A stretch of 64,000 nt of DNA from Pedobacter steynii. Its GTDB lineage: Bacteria; Bacteroidota; Bacteroidia; Sphingobacteriales; Sphingobacteriaceae. Under the pieces are notes generated by a model, which searched no databases, had not been told where the DNA came from, and saw only the letters and a program-made list of their open reading frames with translations. Each line of letters opens with the position of its first letter. The first letter of the stretch is position 1. A program made the translations under genes and the position numbers. The stretch spans positions 1,798,001 to 1,862,000 of the forward strand of contig NZ_CP017141.1 in assembly GCF_001721645.1 (NCBI RefSeq), given 5' to 3'. Positions 16,801 to 25,883 of the stretch are shown piece after piece.

Positions 16801-19800
16801 CAGGTAGAAGTACGTCTAAATTCTGGTCTTGCAGGTGTCCTTTCTACTGTTGATGTGAATTATGCACGACGCGTTTTAGTAGCACCGGAACTGGTCGTTC
16901 CTGCCCCTGCAATTTGCGCAACTCAAACTGCTACATTAACTGTTAAAAATCCAAATGCCGGTATTACTTATAAATGGTACAATTCTACCGGAGCAACGTT
17001 GTTATTTACCGGAACAACATTTACTACTCCGGCTTTAGCAGCAAATACAACATACTATGTTGAGGCAAATACTGCCTCAGGTTGTACAAGCTATAAAACC
17101 AAGGTGGTGGTAACGGTAACACCAGCACCTGCTGTCCCTGAGCTGGTAACGGCTTCTGTGAATACCTGTGTGGGAAGTACGGTTACCCTGGAGGTAAAAA
17201 ATCCACTTGCCGGAATTACTTATAAATGGTATGATGCAACAGGAACTACAGAGCTGGCAACAGGAATAACATTCATCAGTCCTGCGTTAACTGCAAATAT
17301 CAGCTACCAGGTAGCTGCAGTATCTACTGCCTGTAACGTAGCTTCTGCTGCTAAAGCAACTGCACAGATTACCGTGAATGGCTTGGATCAGCCGGTGATT
17401 ACTCCGGCTGATGCAATCGTGAGTTCTGGTTCTCCGGCAGTATTAACTGCTACGTCCAGCACCGCGGGTGTTATCTTTAAATGGTACGATGCACCAGGAT
17501 CAGTTATCCCGGTTTATACCGGAGCTAATTATGTTACTGCTCCATTAATCAATACAGGAACTACACCGATTGTATTTACTTATTATGTTTCAGCAGAAAT
17601 CGCAGGCGGATGTACTTCCACCACACGTGCCACTGTTACGGTAACCGTGTTGCCTGCTGTTGATCCTAACAATGACCTGGCTTGCGAAGTGGCAACGATC
17701 AGAAAAAGAGACGGAGTAGATGGCGTTGCCCTACTGGCAGGAGTATTTAATCCTACACTGGCTACTGACCTGAGCTCTGCCACTGCTTCTTCATTGGTAA
17801 TGTCTGTTGGTGCTCTTGGTGCTTCGACTTATCAACATGTAGGTTTTACCGGACTTTCAGTTATCGGTGACACTGTTCGTATTCGTATTACCTCTCCTGG
17901 TAAACTACTTTCATTAGCAGTTTTACCTTCTATAGAAATTACAACGTATAAAGACCTGACCAGCAACAATGATATGATGATGGTTAGTGATAGCAATCCA
18001 TTGATCAAACTGGATTTACTTAGCGATAATAGCGGAGCAACTATTTCTTTTGTTCCTCAGAAACAGTTTGACGGGGTTGAGCTCAGATTGAGATCAGGTC
18101 TGGCTTCAGTTTTATCAACACTTGATTTCAATTATGCCAGACGTATACTGGTTGCCCCAACAGTGTTAAGTGCAAATGTTTCTGCCTGTCTGGGAACTGC
18201 CGCTACTTTAAGCGTTCAGAATCCGATTGCAACAGGAACAACTTATACCTGGTATAAAGGCACTGCACCTGCTTCAGTAGGAACAGGAGCAACCTTCCTT
18301 ACAGAGACGACATTGGCTGTAGGAACCCATGATTATTTTGTAACTGCTAGCCGCAATGGTTGTGTGAGTACAAAAACTAAAGTTACGGTAACGATATTGG
18401 CTGCACCGGGTGCACCAGTAGAAGTGGCCGGTAATCCAAAATCAACTTGCTTTAATACACCAGCTACTTTGGCTGTAACTCCGGTTGCGGGAATAACTTA
18501 TAACTGGTTTGATGCGCTTACTGCAGGAAATAAACTGGCATCTAACACAAATACTTATACTACGCTTGCAACGCTTGCACCTGGAACCTATAATTTCTAT
18601 GTAGAAGCCTCAAATGCGAATTCATGTATCAGTACAGCTGCCCGTACAAAAATTACACTTGTTGTTAAACCAATAGCGACTCCGGCTGATGTGATCGTAG
18701 CAGGAGCAGCAACTCCACTATGTAAAGACAGTAAAGCAAAACTGACCGCAAGTAGTACTACGGTAACCAATCCTACTTTTGTATGGTATAGTGACGCAGC
18801 CTTAACTACAGAAGTGTTCAGAGGAGCTATCTTCGAGCCTACTGTTACGGCTAATGTGACTTATTATGTCAGTGTCTTCGGCGATAATAAATGTACAAAT
18901 GCTTCAGGTAACGGAAAAGCAGTTGCCTTGACGGTTAATCCTCCTGCAACAGCTGCAGACCTTGCTGTTACAGGAAATGGAGCTCCATTCTGTGCAGGCG
19001 CTAAAGCGACTTTAACAGCAAGCACTACAACAGTAACTAATCCTACTTTTATCTGGTACAGTGATGCCGCTTTAACTACAGAAGTATTTAGAGGATCAAT
19101 CTATGAGCCGACAGTTACTGCAACAACTACTTATTATGTAACGGTTAGCGGATCAAACAAATGCCCTAATTTACCAGCCAACGCTAAAGTAGTTGCCATA
19201 ACGGTGAACAACCCGGGATCAGCTGCAGATATTACAGTTATAGGAAACGGAACCCCATTCTGTGCAGGAACAAAAGCAAAACTAACTGCCAGTGCAACAA
19301 CGGTAACTAATCCTAAATTTATCTGGTACAGTGATGCCGCTTTAACTACGGAAGTATTTAGAGGAGCAATCTATGAACCAACAGTTACCGCAAGTACTAC
19401 TTATTATGTAAGTGTTAGCGGAGACAACAGATGTCCTAACGACCCTGCCAATGCTAAGGTGGTAACGATTACTGTGAATCCACCTGCCACAGCTGCAGAC
19501 ATTGCAGTTACCGGAAATAATGCTCCGTTCTGTGCAGGAACAAAAGCGAAATTTACCGCAAGCAGTACTACAGTAACGAGCCCGGTGTTTACCTGGTATA
19601 ACGATGCAGATCTTACAGATGTTGCCTTTACCGGACCAGTATTTGAACCGGTATTGAGTGTAAGCGCTACTTATTATGTAACGGTAAGAGGAGCAAATAA
19701 ATGTGAAAACCTAAAAGCAGGTGCTAAATTGGTAACGGTAGTCATTAACCCGCCTGCTACAGCTGCTGATATTGCGGTTGCTGGAAATAATGCACCATTC

Positions 19801-22800
19801 TGTGCAGGTTCGAAAGCGATATTAACTGCCAGCAGTATTACAGCAATCAGCCCGGTATTTACCTGGTTTAAAGATGCAGCTCTCACAGATGTAGCCTTTA
19901 CCGGTCCAGTGTTTGAACCGGTATTGACTGCGACGACTACTTACTATGTAACGGTTAGCGGATCAAATAAATGTGCAAATGCAGCTGGTGATGCTAAAAT
20001 TGTAACCCTGATTGTAAATCCTCCGGCTACTGCTTCAGATATAATTGTGACCGGAGTAAGCGGACCGGTTTGTGCGGGTGCAATCATTAAACTGACTGCC
20101 TCAAGCACTACAGTAACCAACCCGGTATTTACCTGGTATACGGATGCTGCTTTAACAAATGCAGTGTTTACAGGACCGGTGTTTGATAAAACCATTACTG
20201 CTTCTATCACTTATTATGTAACCGTAAAAGGAGCAAATAAATGTGAAAACCTGAATGGTACGGCGAAAGCAGTTGCCATTACGGTAAACCCTCCTGCAAC
20301 AGCTGCAGACGTTACAGTTACCGGAAACGGAACACCATTCTGTGCAGGAGCGAAAGCAAAACTAATTGCAAGTTCAACTACTGTGACTAACCCGGTATTT
20401 ATCTGGTACAGTAATGCGGCCTTAACAACTGAAGTGTTCAGAGGTGCAACCTATGAACCAACAGTGACTGCAAGTACTACTTACTATGTGACGGTTAGCG
20501 GAGACAATAAATGTCCTAATGATCCGGCTAATGCCAAAGTGGTAACAATTACTGTAAACCCACCTGCTACAGCGGCTGATGTTGCTATTACTGGTAACGA
20601 TGCTCCGTTCTGTGCAGGAACAAAAGCGAAGTTCACCGCGAGCAGCACCACGGTAACCAGTCCGGTATTCACCTGGTATACAGATGCTGCTTTAACAAAT
20701 GCAGTATTTACAGGACCAGTGTTTGAACCGGTACTAACTGCAAACATTACTTATTATGTAACCGTTAGAGGAACCAATAAATGCGAAAGTCTGGCTGCAG
20801 GAGCTAAAGTAGTGACGGTAGTCATTAACCCACCTGCTACATCTGCCGATATTGCGGTAACAGGAAACAGCGCTCCATTCTGTGCAGGTGCTAAAGCCAC
20901 ATTAACTGCTTCAAGCACTACAGTAACCAGCCCTGTATTTACCTGGTATAAAGATGCAGCTTTAACAGATGTAGCTTTCACCGGAGCAATATTTGAACCG
21001 GTACTAACCGCAACGACTACTTATTATGTAACCGTACGTGGTGCCAACAGGTGTGAGAATGCTGCTGCTAATGCTAAAATTATAACCCTGACTGTAAACC
21101 CTCCGGCTACTGCTTCAGATGTAATTGTGACAGGAGTAAGCGGACCTGTGTGTGCAGGTGTAACAATTAAATTAACCGCGAGCAGCACTACAGTAACCAA
21201 TCCGGTATTTACCTGGTATACGGATGCTGCTTTAACAAATGCAGTGTTTACAGGACCGGTGTTTGATAAAACCATTACCACTGCCATTACTTACTATGTA
21301 ACCGTAAAAGGAGCAAATAAATGTGAAAATCTGAATGGTACAGCGAAAGCAGTTGCCATTACGGTAAACCCTCCTGCAACAGCTGCAGACGTTACAGTTA
21401 CCGGAAACGGAACACCATTCTGTGCAGGAGCGAAAGCAAAACTAATTGCAAGTTCAACTACTGTGACTAACCCGGTATTTATCTGGTACAGTAATGCGGC
21501 CTTAACAACTGAAGTGTTCAGAGGTGCAACCTATGAACCAACAGTGACTGCAAGTACTACTTACTATGTGACGGTTAGCGGAGACAATAAATGTCCTAAT
21601 GATCCGGCTAATGCCAAAGTGGTAACAATTACTGTAAACCCACCTGCTACAGCGGCTGATGTTGCTATTACTGGTAACGATGCTCCGTTCTGTGCAGGAA
21701 CAAAAGCGAAGTTCACCGCGAGCAGCACCACGGTAACCAGTCCGGTATTCACCTGGTATACAGATGCTGCTTTAACAAATGCAGTATTTACAGGACCAGT
21801 GTTTGAACCGGTACTAACTGCAAACATTACTTATTATGTAACCGTTAGAGGAACCAATAAATGCGAAAGTCTGGCTGCAGGAGCTAAAGTAGTGACGGTA
21901 GTCATTAACCCACCTGCTACATCTGCCGATATTGCGGTAACAGGAAACAGCGCTCCATTCTGTGCAGGTGCTAAAGCCACATTAACTGCTTCAAGCACTA
22001 CAGTAACCAGCCCTGTATTTACCTGGTATAAAGATGCAGCTTTAACAGATGTAGCTTTCACCGGAGCAATATTTGAACCGGTACTAACCGCAACGACTAC
22101 TTATTATGTAACCGTACGTGGTGCCAACAGGTGTGAGAATGCTGCTGCTAATGCTAAAATTATAACCCTGACTGTAAACCCTCCGGCTACTGCTTCAGAT
22201 GTAATTGTGACAGGAGTAAGCGGACCTGTGTGTGCAGGTGTAACAATTAAATTAACCGCGAGCAGCACTACAGTAACCAATCCGGTATTTACCTGGTATA
22301 CGGATGCTGCTTTAACAAATGCAGTGTTTACAGGACCGGTGTTTGATAAAACCATTACCACTGCCATTACTTACTATGTAACCGTAAAAGGAGCAAATAA
22401 ATGTGAAAATCTGAATGGTACAGCGAAAGCAGTTGCCATTACGGTAAACCCTCCTGCAACAGCTGCAGACGTTACAGTTACCGGAAACGGAACACCATTC
22501 TGTGCAGGAGCGAAAGCAAAACTAATTGCAAGTTCAACTACTGTGACTAACCCGGTATTTATCTGGTACAGTAATGCGGCCTTAACAACTGAAGTGTTCA
22601 GAGGTGCAACCTATGAACCAACAGTGACTGCAAGTACTACTTACTATGTGACGGTTAGCGGAGACAATAAATGTCCTAATGATCCGGCTAATGCCAAAGT
22701 GGTAACAATTACTGTAAACCCACCTGCTACAGCGGCTGATGTTGCTATTACTGGTAACGATGCTCCGTTCTGTGCAGGAACAAAAGCGAAGTTCACCGCG

Positions 22801-24864
22801 AGCAGCACCACGGTAACCAGTCCGGTATTCACCTGGTATACAGATGCTGCTTTAACAAATGCAGTATTTACAGGACCAGTGTTTGAACCGGTACTAACTG
22901 CAAACATTACTTATTATGTAACCGTTAGAGGAACCAATAAATGCGAAAGTCTGGCTGCAGGAGCTAAAGTAGTGACGGTAGTCATTAATCCATCTGCTAC
23001 ATCTGCCGATATTGCGGTAACAGGAAACAGCGCTCCATTCTGTGCAGGTGCTAAAGCCACATTAACTGCTTCAAGCACTACAGTAACCAGCCCTGTATTT
23101 ACCTGGTATAAAGATGCAGCTTTAACAAATGTAGCTTTCACCGGAGCAATATTTGAACCGGTACTAACCGCAACGACTACTTATTATGTAACCGTACGTG
23201 GTGCCAACAGATGTGAGAATGCTACTGCTAATGCTAAGATTGTAACCCTGACTGTAAACCCTCCGGCCACCGCAAGCGATGTAGTGGTGTCAGGTGCAGA
23301 TTTACCTGTGTGTGCGGGTGCAACTGTTAAATTAACCGCGAGCAGCACTACAGTAACCAATCCGGTATTTACCTGGTATAGTGATGCGGCTTTAACTGAT
23401 GCCGTATTTACGGGAACAATACTTGAAAAAGTCCTTACAGAAACGACTACTTATTACGTAACTGTCAAAGGAAACAATAGATGTGAAAGCCTTCCGGGAA
23501 CGGCTAAAGTAATTACAGTAACTGTAAATCCTTTACCGAATGTACCAGTCATTGCAAATGGTGGCGGAGCAACGATATGTTCCGGAGATGGAACAACACT
23601 TAATATCCAGAATCCACAACCGGGAATTACTTTCCAATGGTACAGTGCAGCGGTGGGGGGTACGTTATTAGGTACAGGTTCAAGCCTGGCAACAGGACCA
23701 TTAACTGTGACTACCGACTACTATGTGCTTGCAACGAGTGCTTCAGGTTGTGGAAGTGCAACAGGTCGTGTTAAAGCAACAGTTACGGTTAATACTAAAC
23801 CTACTGTTCCAACGGTGGTTTCGGCAATAGCTGATGCCTGTCCCGGAAGCACAGCTGTGCTTAGCGTTTCTAATCCGTTAGCAGGTGTTACTTATAGCTG
23901 GTATGCTGATCCGACAGAAGGAACTGCTTTAGGAACAGGTGCTAACTTTACTACACCGGTAATTACTGCAAACAGAACTTTCTATGTAGGCGCATCTACT
24001 GCTACTTGTAGCAGTGTAAGTCGTACTGCGGTAAATGTAAGGGTACAGGTTTCGCCTGATGCACCGGCTTCAGTGAATGGGGCAACTGATCCTTCATGTT
24101 CCGGAAATACAATTGTACTGTCAGTAAATAATCCAAATGCGGCCTTTACCTACCATTGGTATAGCTCTGCAGCCGGAGGCACTTCATTAGCTGAAGGAAG
24201 CAGTTTTACTACACCAGCATTGACCGCTACTACTACTTACTATGTAGAGAGTGTGAACACGGCTACCGGATGTGTGAGTACTTCACGTACTGCAGCTGTC
24301 ATCACGATTCTGCCTAAACTTACTGCTCCTGTTGTTTCAGTGCAGTCGGCGACCGCAACAAGTGTGACCTTTGCATGGGCTACAGTAGCTGGTGCTACAG
24401 GATATGAAGTCTCTGTTGACGGAGGAACAACCTGGAGCGCGCCAAGTTCGGGTGCAGCAGGATTAACACATGTAATCAGCGGTCTGAAACCAGATCAGTC
24501 TGTGACCATCAGGGTGAGAGCAACAGGACAATTACCTTGTCAGCTAAGCGATGCTTCAAGCTTGAACTCGAAAAGTGAGAACCCACTCGGCAACCAGATA
24601 TTTATCCCGAATACATTCACTCCAAATAATGACGGTAAGAATGATGTGTTATACGTGTATGGAAATACGATCGCCAAAATGAAGCTTCGTGTCTATAACC
24701 AGTGGGGACAATTCATCTATGAATCTCTTAGTGTTCAGAATGGATGGGATGGTACTTATAAAGGTGACATTCAACCAAACGGAGTATATGTATACTTACT
24801 GGAAGCCGAATTTAATGATGGAACCAAAACAACGAAAAAAGGAACAATAACCCTATTGAGATAA
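10843..24864 (+). CDS. Giant T9SS type-B secreted Ig-like repeat protein
   Basis: A 4673-residue secreted surface protein, probably an adhesin. A signal peptide covers about 1-32. Six copies of an unnamed beta-rich module of about 160 residues lie near 31-190, 196-352, 606-763, 1446-1603, 1856-2016 and 2280-2443. Between them are Ig_7-like (CHU_C-associated) domains with the pattern CxG, TWY, TPxLTxxTTYYVE, GCVS. Five putative-Ig (He_PIG-like) domains with LPPGLSF and ITGTPT lie at about 846-1280. An array of 18 further Ig-like domains of exactly 90 residues follows (about 2612-4231), each with two cysteines. Then come three more Ig_7-like domains, a fibronectin type III-like domain (about 4490-4575) and a C-terminal CHU_C/gliding-motility domain from about 4586 (FIPNTFTPNNDGKND to KKGTITLLR), the type-B sorting signal of T9SS. 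The next two genes are its likely secretion and anchoring partners. The ligand is unknown. Confidence 0.95.
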   Translation: MKCTSTSQRLKKSILVFLSIIAITLLNLNSYAQSKQRVYASTQGDGTFGICLLCTIVNGPAATDGDINTSSKVTAGVSLLGGGIYQELIYPAGDLPGGSTGSVVKISTGTVLELNVLGAIKVQAYNNNTPVGAAVNAGAALLNLLANGNQAEIFLPAPGAAYNRVRVIVDGGALAALTSINVYHAYFLKNTTNINCDAPIDELHGISGTVGALGGVSNPLNAIDGVESTYSTLGSAVGLVGYAQQTIVFPGLSAATDSVRLLVSSGPTLLSLELLGSVAIETFNGNVSNGLVPGTGGLLNLKLLNPGSSIGVLTFAPGVPFDRVQLRIGGIASLLNSINLHEVSRSMALPTTININSAASASGIACAGDGVVLNINSPEAGATYTWYTQAIGGTGTAGVSFTPSGLVTGVNNFYVSGKRAGCTNESPRKLVSITVNNPILPVVSAVTPICSGSTATLQIGTPVVGETYRWYDAAVGGTLAFTGETFVTPVLTANKSYYVESVIGACVSARQQVDVIVNPLPADAQVSSTNVNISTGQTATLSATAPTAGSTINWYTVATGGSPIATGTSFTTPPLTENTTYYVGTQSAGGCVSQNRVAVNVIVTNVTPGVTCKSANAQSNGIQGICIGCEVSDPNFSVDADPLNFSSIRLAVGVLGVGYQRLIFPTEGVATDSIRLDLRLPGNIVDLSLIGGISVLVKKGDATVASYELNSELIHLTLSGGDRFKVTIPAGANYDAVEVRFGAVLSAVTALDIFGAEVIYPSPTIASTGLAICSGASTTLTATPNGGTDLKWYAAATGGPALATGNTFSPTGLTATTTYYIEVGKGTCVNTQRIPVTVTVNPAIVFVAAALSNATLASTYSKQIPVATGGTPAFNYTLAPGSTLPAGLTLSATGLISGTPTAAGPYTFSVLATDSKGCTATAEFNLTVTDALSLPSASLPNGTVGVVYPVQTLPEAIGGTGPYTYVATNLPPGLAFNPATREITGTPTQAGTYIIPVTVTDANGNTKTENYTIVVRDPLALPAATLANGTVGIPYPTQAIPAATGGIGPYTYTAPAASLPPGLSFNPNTREITGTPTLAGTYTIPVTVTDGDGKTITTNYTIVVGSPLVLPPATLADGNVNVGYTSQPIPAATGGTAPYTYAATNLPPGLSFDAVTRVISGTPTQSGLYSITVTVTDDAGTTASNTYSLRVIGALSLPTMALADGTVGTVYTEQTLPEVTGGTGPYTYTAANLPPGMSFDPITRKLTGTPTTGGTFTFSVTAKDAANNSTTTTFTVKVKVDAPVVASASICSGSTATLNVTNTLPGVTYNWYASTGSTPIFTGPTYTTPTLTANTTYYVEAVSGTAVSSRTAVTVTARPTPALAVVSANQSISAGQTATLQASAEAGNTISWFAAATGGAALGTGTSFTTPVLNTTTTYYVETANSTGCVSATRVPVTVTVTSGPVNPNCNAATSQTTAIESLLCVGCGITNPSGSIDADPATFTTINLAVNVAGVGYQKLMFPNQGTGTDSIRVDIETPVGLADINLLNGATITVYNGTTIVKTYPLNSSLLNLELLSGNRFQATFPATGAYNAVEIRFGSVVGLLSSYRIYGASIIYPNPTVATTGQTICAGNTTTLSATANGGTTLKWYATASSGTALATGETFTTPVLNATTTYYIEVSKAGCANVERVPVTVTVTPAPTAPVLATVLPICHGSTASLAVNAPVTGVNYNWYTVATGGTSIFTGSTFVTPALTANTTYYVEAANPGCGVSTRTAVPVTVNPIVTLPQIQASATTVAPGQTVILNATSPDADVTFNWFTSATATTPTYTGPTYVTEPITATTTYYLEAKSNATGCVSASRVQVTISVDNSLPSPVPCVAAITETHNVVGVALLSAIFNPQLAIDNDTRTGSSLVMPVGLLGASVYQRLGFGSVSSPGDTVKVLLNAPGKLLTLGLLSSIQVGTYNGATSNNDAVSLNNNLISLELLSNNSQALVSFVPTAPFDQVEVRLNSGLAGVLSTVDVNYARRVLVAPELVVPAPAICATQTATLTVKNPNAGITYKWYNSTGATLLFTGTTFTTPALAANTTYYVEANTASGCTSYKTKVVVTVTPAPAVPELVTASVNTCVGSTVTLEVKNPLAGITYKWYDATGTTELATGITFISPALTANISYQVAAVSTACNVASAAKATAQITVNGLDQPVITPADAIVSSGSPAVLTATSSTAGVIFKWYDAPGSVIPVYTGANYVTAPLINTGTTPIVFTYYVSAEIAGGCTSTTRATVTVTVLPAVDPNNDLACEVATIRKRDGVDGVALLAGVFNPTLATDLSSATASSLVMSVGALGASTYQHVGFTGLSVIGDTVRIRITSPGKLLSLAVLPSIEITTYKDLTSNNDMMMVSDSNPLIKLDLLSDNSGATISFVPQKQFDGVELRLRSGLASVLSTLDFNYARRILVAPTVLSANVSACLGTAATLSVQNPIATGTTYTWYKGTAPASVGTGATFLTETTLAVGTHDYFVTASRNGCVSTKTKVTVTILAAPGAPVEVAGNPKSTCFNTPATLAVTPVAGITYNWFDALTAGNKLASNTNTYTTLATLAPGTYNFYVEASNANSCISTAARTKITLVVKPIATPADVIVAGAATPLCKDSKAKLTASSTTVTNPTFVWYSDAALTTEVFRGAIFEPTVTANVTYYVSVFGDNKCTNASGNGKAVALTVNPPATAADLAVTGNGAPFCAGAKATLTASTTTVTNPTFIWYSDAALTTEVFRGSIYEPTVTATTTYYVTVSGSNKCPNLPANAKVVAITVNNPGSAADITVIGNGTPFCAGTKAKLTASATTVTNPKFIWYSDAALTTEVFRGAIYEPTVTASTTYYVSVSGDNRCPNDPANAKVVTITVNPPATAADIAVTGNNAPFCAGTKAKFTASSTTVTSPVFTWYNDADLTDVAFTGPVFEPVLSVSATYYVTVRGANKCENLKAGAKLVTVVINPPATAADIAVAGNNAPFCAGSKAILTASSITAISPVFTWFKDAALTDVAFTGPVFEPVLTATTTYYVTVSGSNKCANAAGDAKIVTLIVNPPATASDIIVTGVSGPVCAGAIIKLTASSTTVTNPVFTWYTDAALTNAVFTGPVFDKTITASITYYVTVKGANKCENLNGTAKAVAITVNPPATAADVTVTGNGTPFCAGAKAKLIASSTTVTNPVFIWYSNAALTTEVFRGATYEPTVTASTTYYVTVSGDNKCPNDPANAKVVTITVNPPATAADVAITGNDAPFCAGTKAKFTASSTTVTSPVFTWYTDAALTNAVFTGPVFEPVLTANITYYVTVRGTNKCESLAAGAKVVTVVINPPATSADIAVTGNSAPFCAGAKATLTASSTTVTSPVFTWYKDAALTDVAFTGAIFEPVLTATTTYYVTVRGANRCENAAANAKIITLTVNPPATASDVIVTGVSGPVCAGVTIKLTASSTTVTNPVFTWYTDAALTNAVFTGPVFDKTITTAITYYVTVKGANKCENLNGTAKAVAITVNPPATAADVTVTGNGTPFCAGAKAKLIASSTTVTNPVFIWYSNAALTTEVFRGATYEPTVTASTTYYVTVSGDNKCPNDPANAKVVTITVNPPATAADVAITGNDAPFCAGTKAKFTASSTTVTSPVFTWYTDAALTNAVFTGPVFEPVLTANITYYVTVRGTNKCESLAAGAKVVTVVINPPATSADIAVTGNSAPFCAGAKATLTASSTTVTSPVFTWYKDAALTDVAFTGAIFEPVLTATTTYYVTVRGANRCENAAANAKIITLTVNPPATASDVIVTGVSGPVCAGVTIKLTASSTTVTNPVFTWYTDAALTNAVFTGPVFDKTITTAITYYVTVKGANKCENLNGTAKAVAITVNPPATAADVTVTGNGTPFCAGAKAKLIASSTTVTNPVFIWYSNAALTTEVFRGATYEPTVTASTTYYVTVSGDNKCPNDPANAKVVTITVNPPATAADVAITGNDAPFCAGTKAKFTASSTTVTSPVFTWYTDAALTNAVFTGPVFEPVLTANITYYVTVRGTNKCESLAAGAKVVTVVINPSATSADIAVTGNSAPFCAGAKATLTASSTTVTSPVFTWYKDAALTNVAFTGAIFEPVLTATTTYYVTVRGANRCENATANAKIVTLTVNPPATASDVVVSGADLPVCAGATVKLTASSTTVTNPVFTWYSDAALTDAVFTGTILEKVLTETTTYYVTVKGNNRCESLPGTAKVITVTVNPLPNVPVIANGGGATICSGDGTTLNIQNPQPGITFQWYSAAVGGTLLGTGSSLATGPLTVTTDYYVLATSASGCGSATGRVKATVTVNTKPTVPTVVSAIADACPGSTAVLSVSNPLAGVTYSWYADPTEGTALGTGANFTTPVITANRTFYVGASTATCSSVSRTAVNVRVQVSPDAPASVNGATDPSCSGNTIVLSVNNPNAAFTYHWYSSAAGGTSLAEGSSFTTPALTATTTYYVESVNTATGCVSTSRTAAVITILPKLTAPVVSVQSATATSVTFAWATVAGATGYEVSVDGGTTWSAPSSGAAGLTHVISGLKPDQSVTIRVRATGQLPCQLSDASSLNSKSENPLGNQIFIPNTFTPNNDGKNDVLYVYGNTIAKMKLRVYNQWGQFIYESLSVQNGWDGTYKGDIQPNGVYVYLLEAEFNDGTKTTKKGTITLLR
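18676..23535 (+). repeat. 18 tandem 270-bp coding repeats
   Basis: The conserved tryptophan codon of each Ig-like domain recurs every 270 bp from 18784 to 23374 without a single insertion or deletion over 17 intervals. Each unit encodes 90 residues with the pattern CAGxKAxLTAS, TVTNPVFxWY, AxFEPxLTAxTTYYVTV and NKC. Domains outside the array do not keep this spacing. The register start at 18676 is a choice of mine. Confidence 0.93.
20263..22988 (+). repeat. 1080-bp higher-order tandem repeat, identical copies
   Basis: The DNA at 20263-21342 is identical, base for base by my reading, to 21343-22422, and a third copy continues identically from 22423 to about 22988. After that a few substitutions occur (for example at 22989-22993, 23128 and 23211) before the copies diverge near 23224. 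One unit is four 270-bp domains (360 residues). This indicates a recent in-frame duplication. Confidence 0.92.
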
Positions 24865-24879
24865 TAAAACACATTTGTT

Positions 24880-25872
24880 ATGAAGAACCTAGTAAAAATT
24901 ATAATAGCAGGCGCGTTTTTAAGCTTAGGAACGCAAAGGGTTATCGCACAGATTGATCCTCATTTCTCACAGTATTACGCCCATCCACTATGGTTAAACC
25001 CGGCGCTGACCGGGGTTACTGATGGTGAATACAGGGTCTCTATAAATGCTAAACAGCAGTGGGGCTCAATTTCCAATTCATATTTAACCGGGGGTGCGTC
25101 ATTTGATATGGCCCCCGTTAAAAATCTCGCTTTTGGTGCAATGGTATTGAATCAGAATGCCGGTGATATTAGTTATAACCACCTGAGTGCACTGGCCTCT
25201 GCAGCCTATAGAATTCATTTTGGCCGTAACGGACAAAATATGGTAAACTTCGGCGTTCAGGCAGGAATTCTGAATAAGAGTTTTGACGCTTCCAAGATTA
25301 CATTGGGTAGTCAGTTTAACCCGGTAACCGGCTATGATCCGAACTTTGGAATCAGCGAATCTTTTGCCTCCTCTAATACACTTGTTCCTGATGTCAATGC
25401 AGGAGTAATGTATTTTGATGGAAATCCAGATCAGCGTGTGAACGTCTTTGCAGGCGCAATGGCTGCTCATCTGACCAGACCGATCGACAAATTTCTGGGT
25501 ACCGATGTACGCATGCCGATCCGTTATGCTGTACATGGCGGAGCGAGGGTTAAAGTGACCGATATGCTGGACATTACCCCGAATGCATTGTATATGAAAC
25601 AAGGAAATGCTAAAGAAACCTCTATAGGTGCTTATGCCAAAGTAATGTTAAACCCGGAAGCTGACCTCATGTTTGGAACAAACTATCGGGTCGATGATGC
25701 TGCAATTGCCTTCTTTGGTCTTAATATTAAAAACATGGTGTTTGGTGTGAGTTATGACTTTAATACTTCCTTCAATAAATCTACCCGTAGTCAGGGCGGA
25801 TTGGAGTTGTCGATTTCATTTACCAGAAGAAGAGGAATTGTTGGCCCGAATTTCTTTTGTCCAAGATTATAA
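24880..25872 (+). CDS. PorP/SprF family type IX secretion system membrane protein
   Basis: A 330-residue outer-membrane beta-barrel of the PorP/SprF family. It has a signal peptide (about 1-23, ending VIAQ) and the family opening IDPHFSQYYAHPLWLNPALTG; the C terminus is LELSISFTRRR and following. Such proteins pair with type-B T9SS cargos that carry CHU_C domains and are thought to hold or deliver them at the surface. It begins 15 bp after the giant cargo gene, so the two are surely cotranscribed. Confidence 0.95.
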   Translation: MKNLVKIIIAGAFLSLGTQRVIAQIDPHFSQYYAHPLWLNPALTGVTDGEYRVSINAKQQWGSISNSYLTGGASFDMAPVKNLAFGAMVLNQNAGDISYNHLSALASAAYRIHFGRNGQNMVNFGVQAGILNKSFDASKITLGSQFNPVTGYDPNFGISESFASSNTLVPDVNAGVMYFDGNPDQRVNVFAGAMAAHLTRPIDKFLGTDVRMPIRYAVHGGARVKVTDMLDITPNALYMKQGNAKETSIGAYAKVMLNPEADLMFGTNYRVDDAAIAFFGLNIKNMVFGVSYDFNTSFNKSTRSQGGLELSISFTRRRGIVGPNFFCPRL

Positions 25873-25883
25873 TATAACGCGAT

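Noticed and set aside
19674-23141. Series of minus-strand frames of 70-88 codons under the adhesin repeats
   Set aside because: They repeat at the 270/1080-bp period of the adhesin gene and are reverse-strand shadows of its codons.
18676-23535. Repeat array as a CRISPR or noncoding satellite
   Set aside because: The period is a multiple of three, the frame is open throughout and units encode Ig-like domains.
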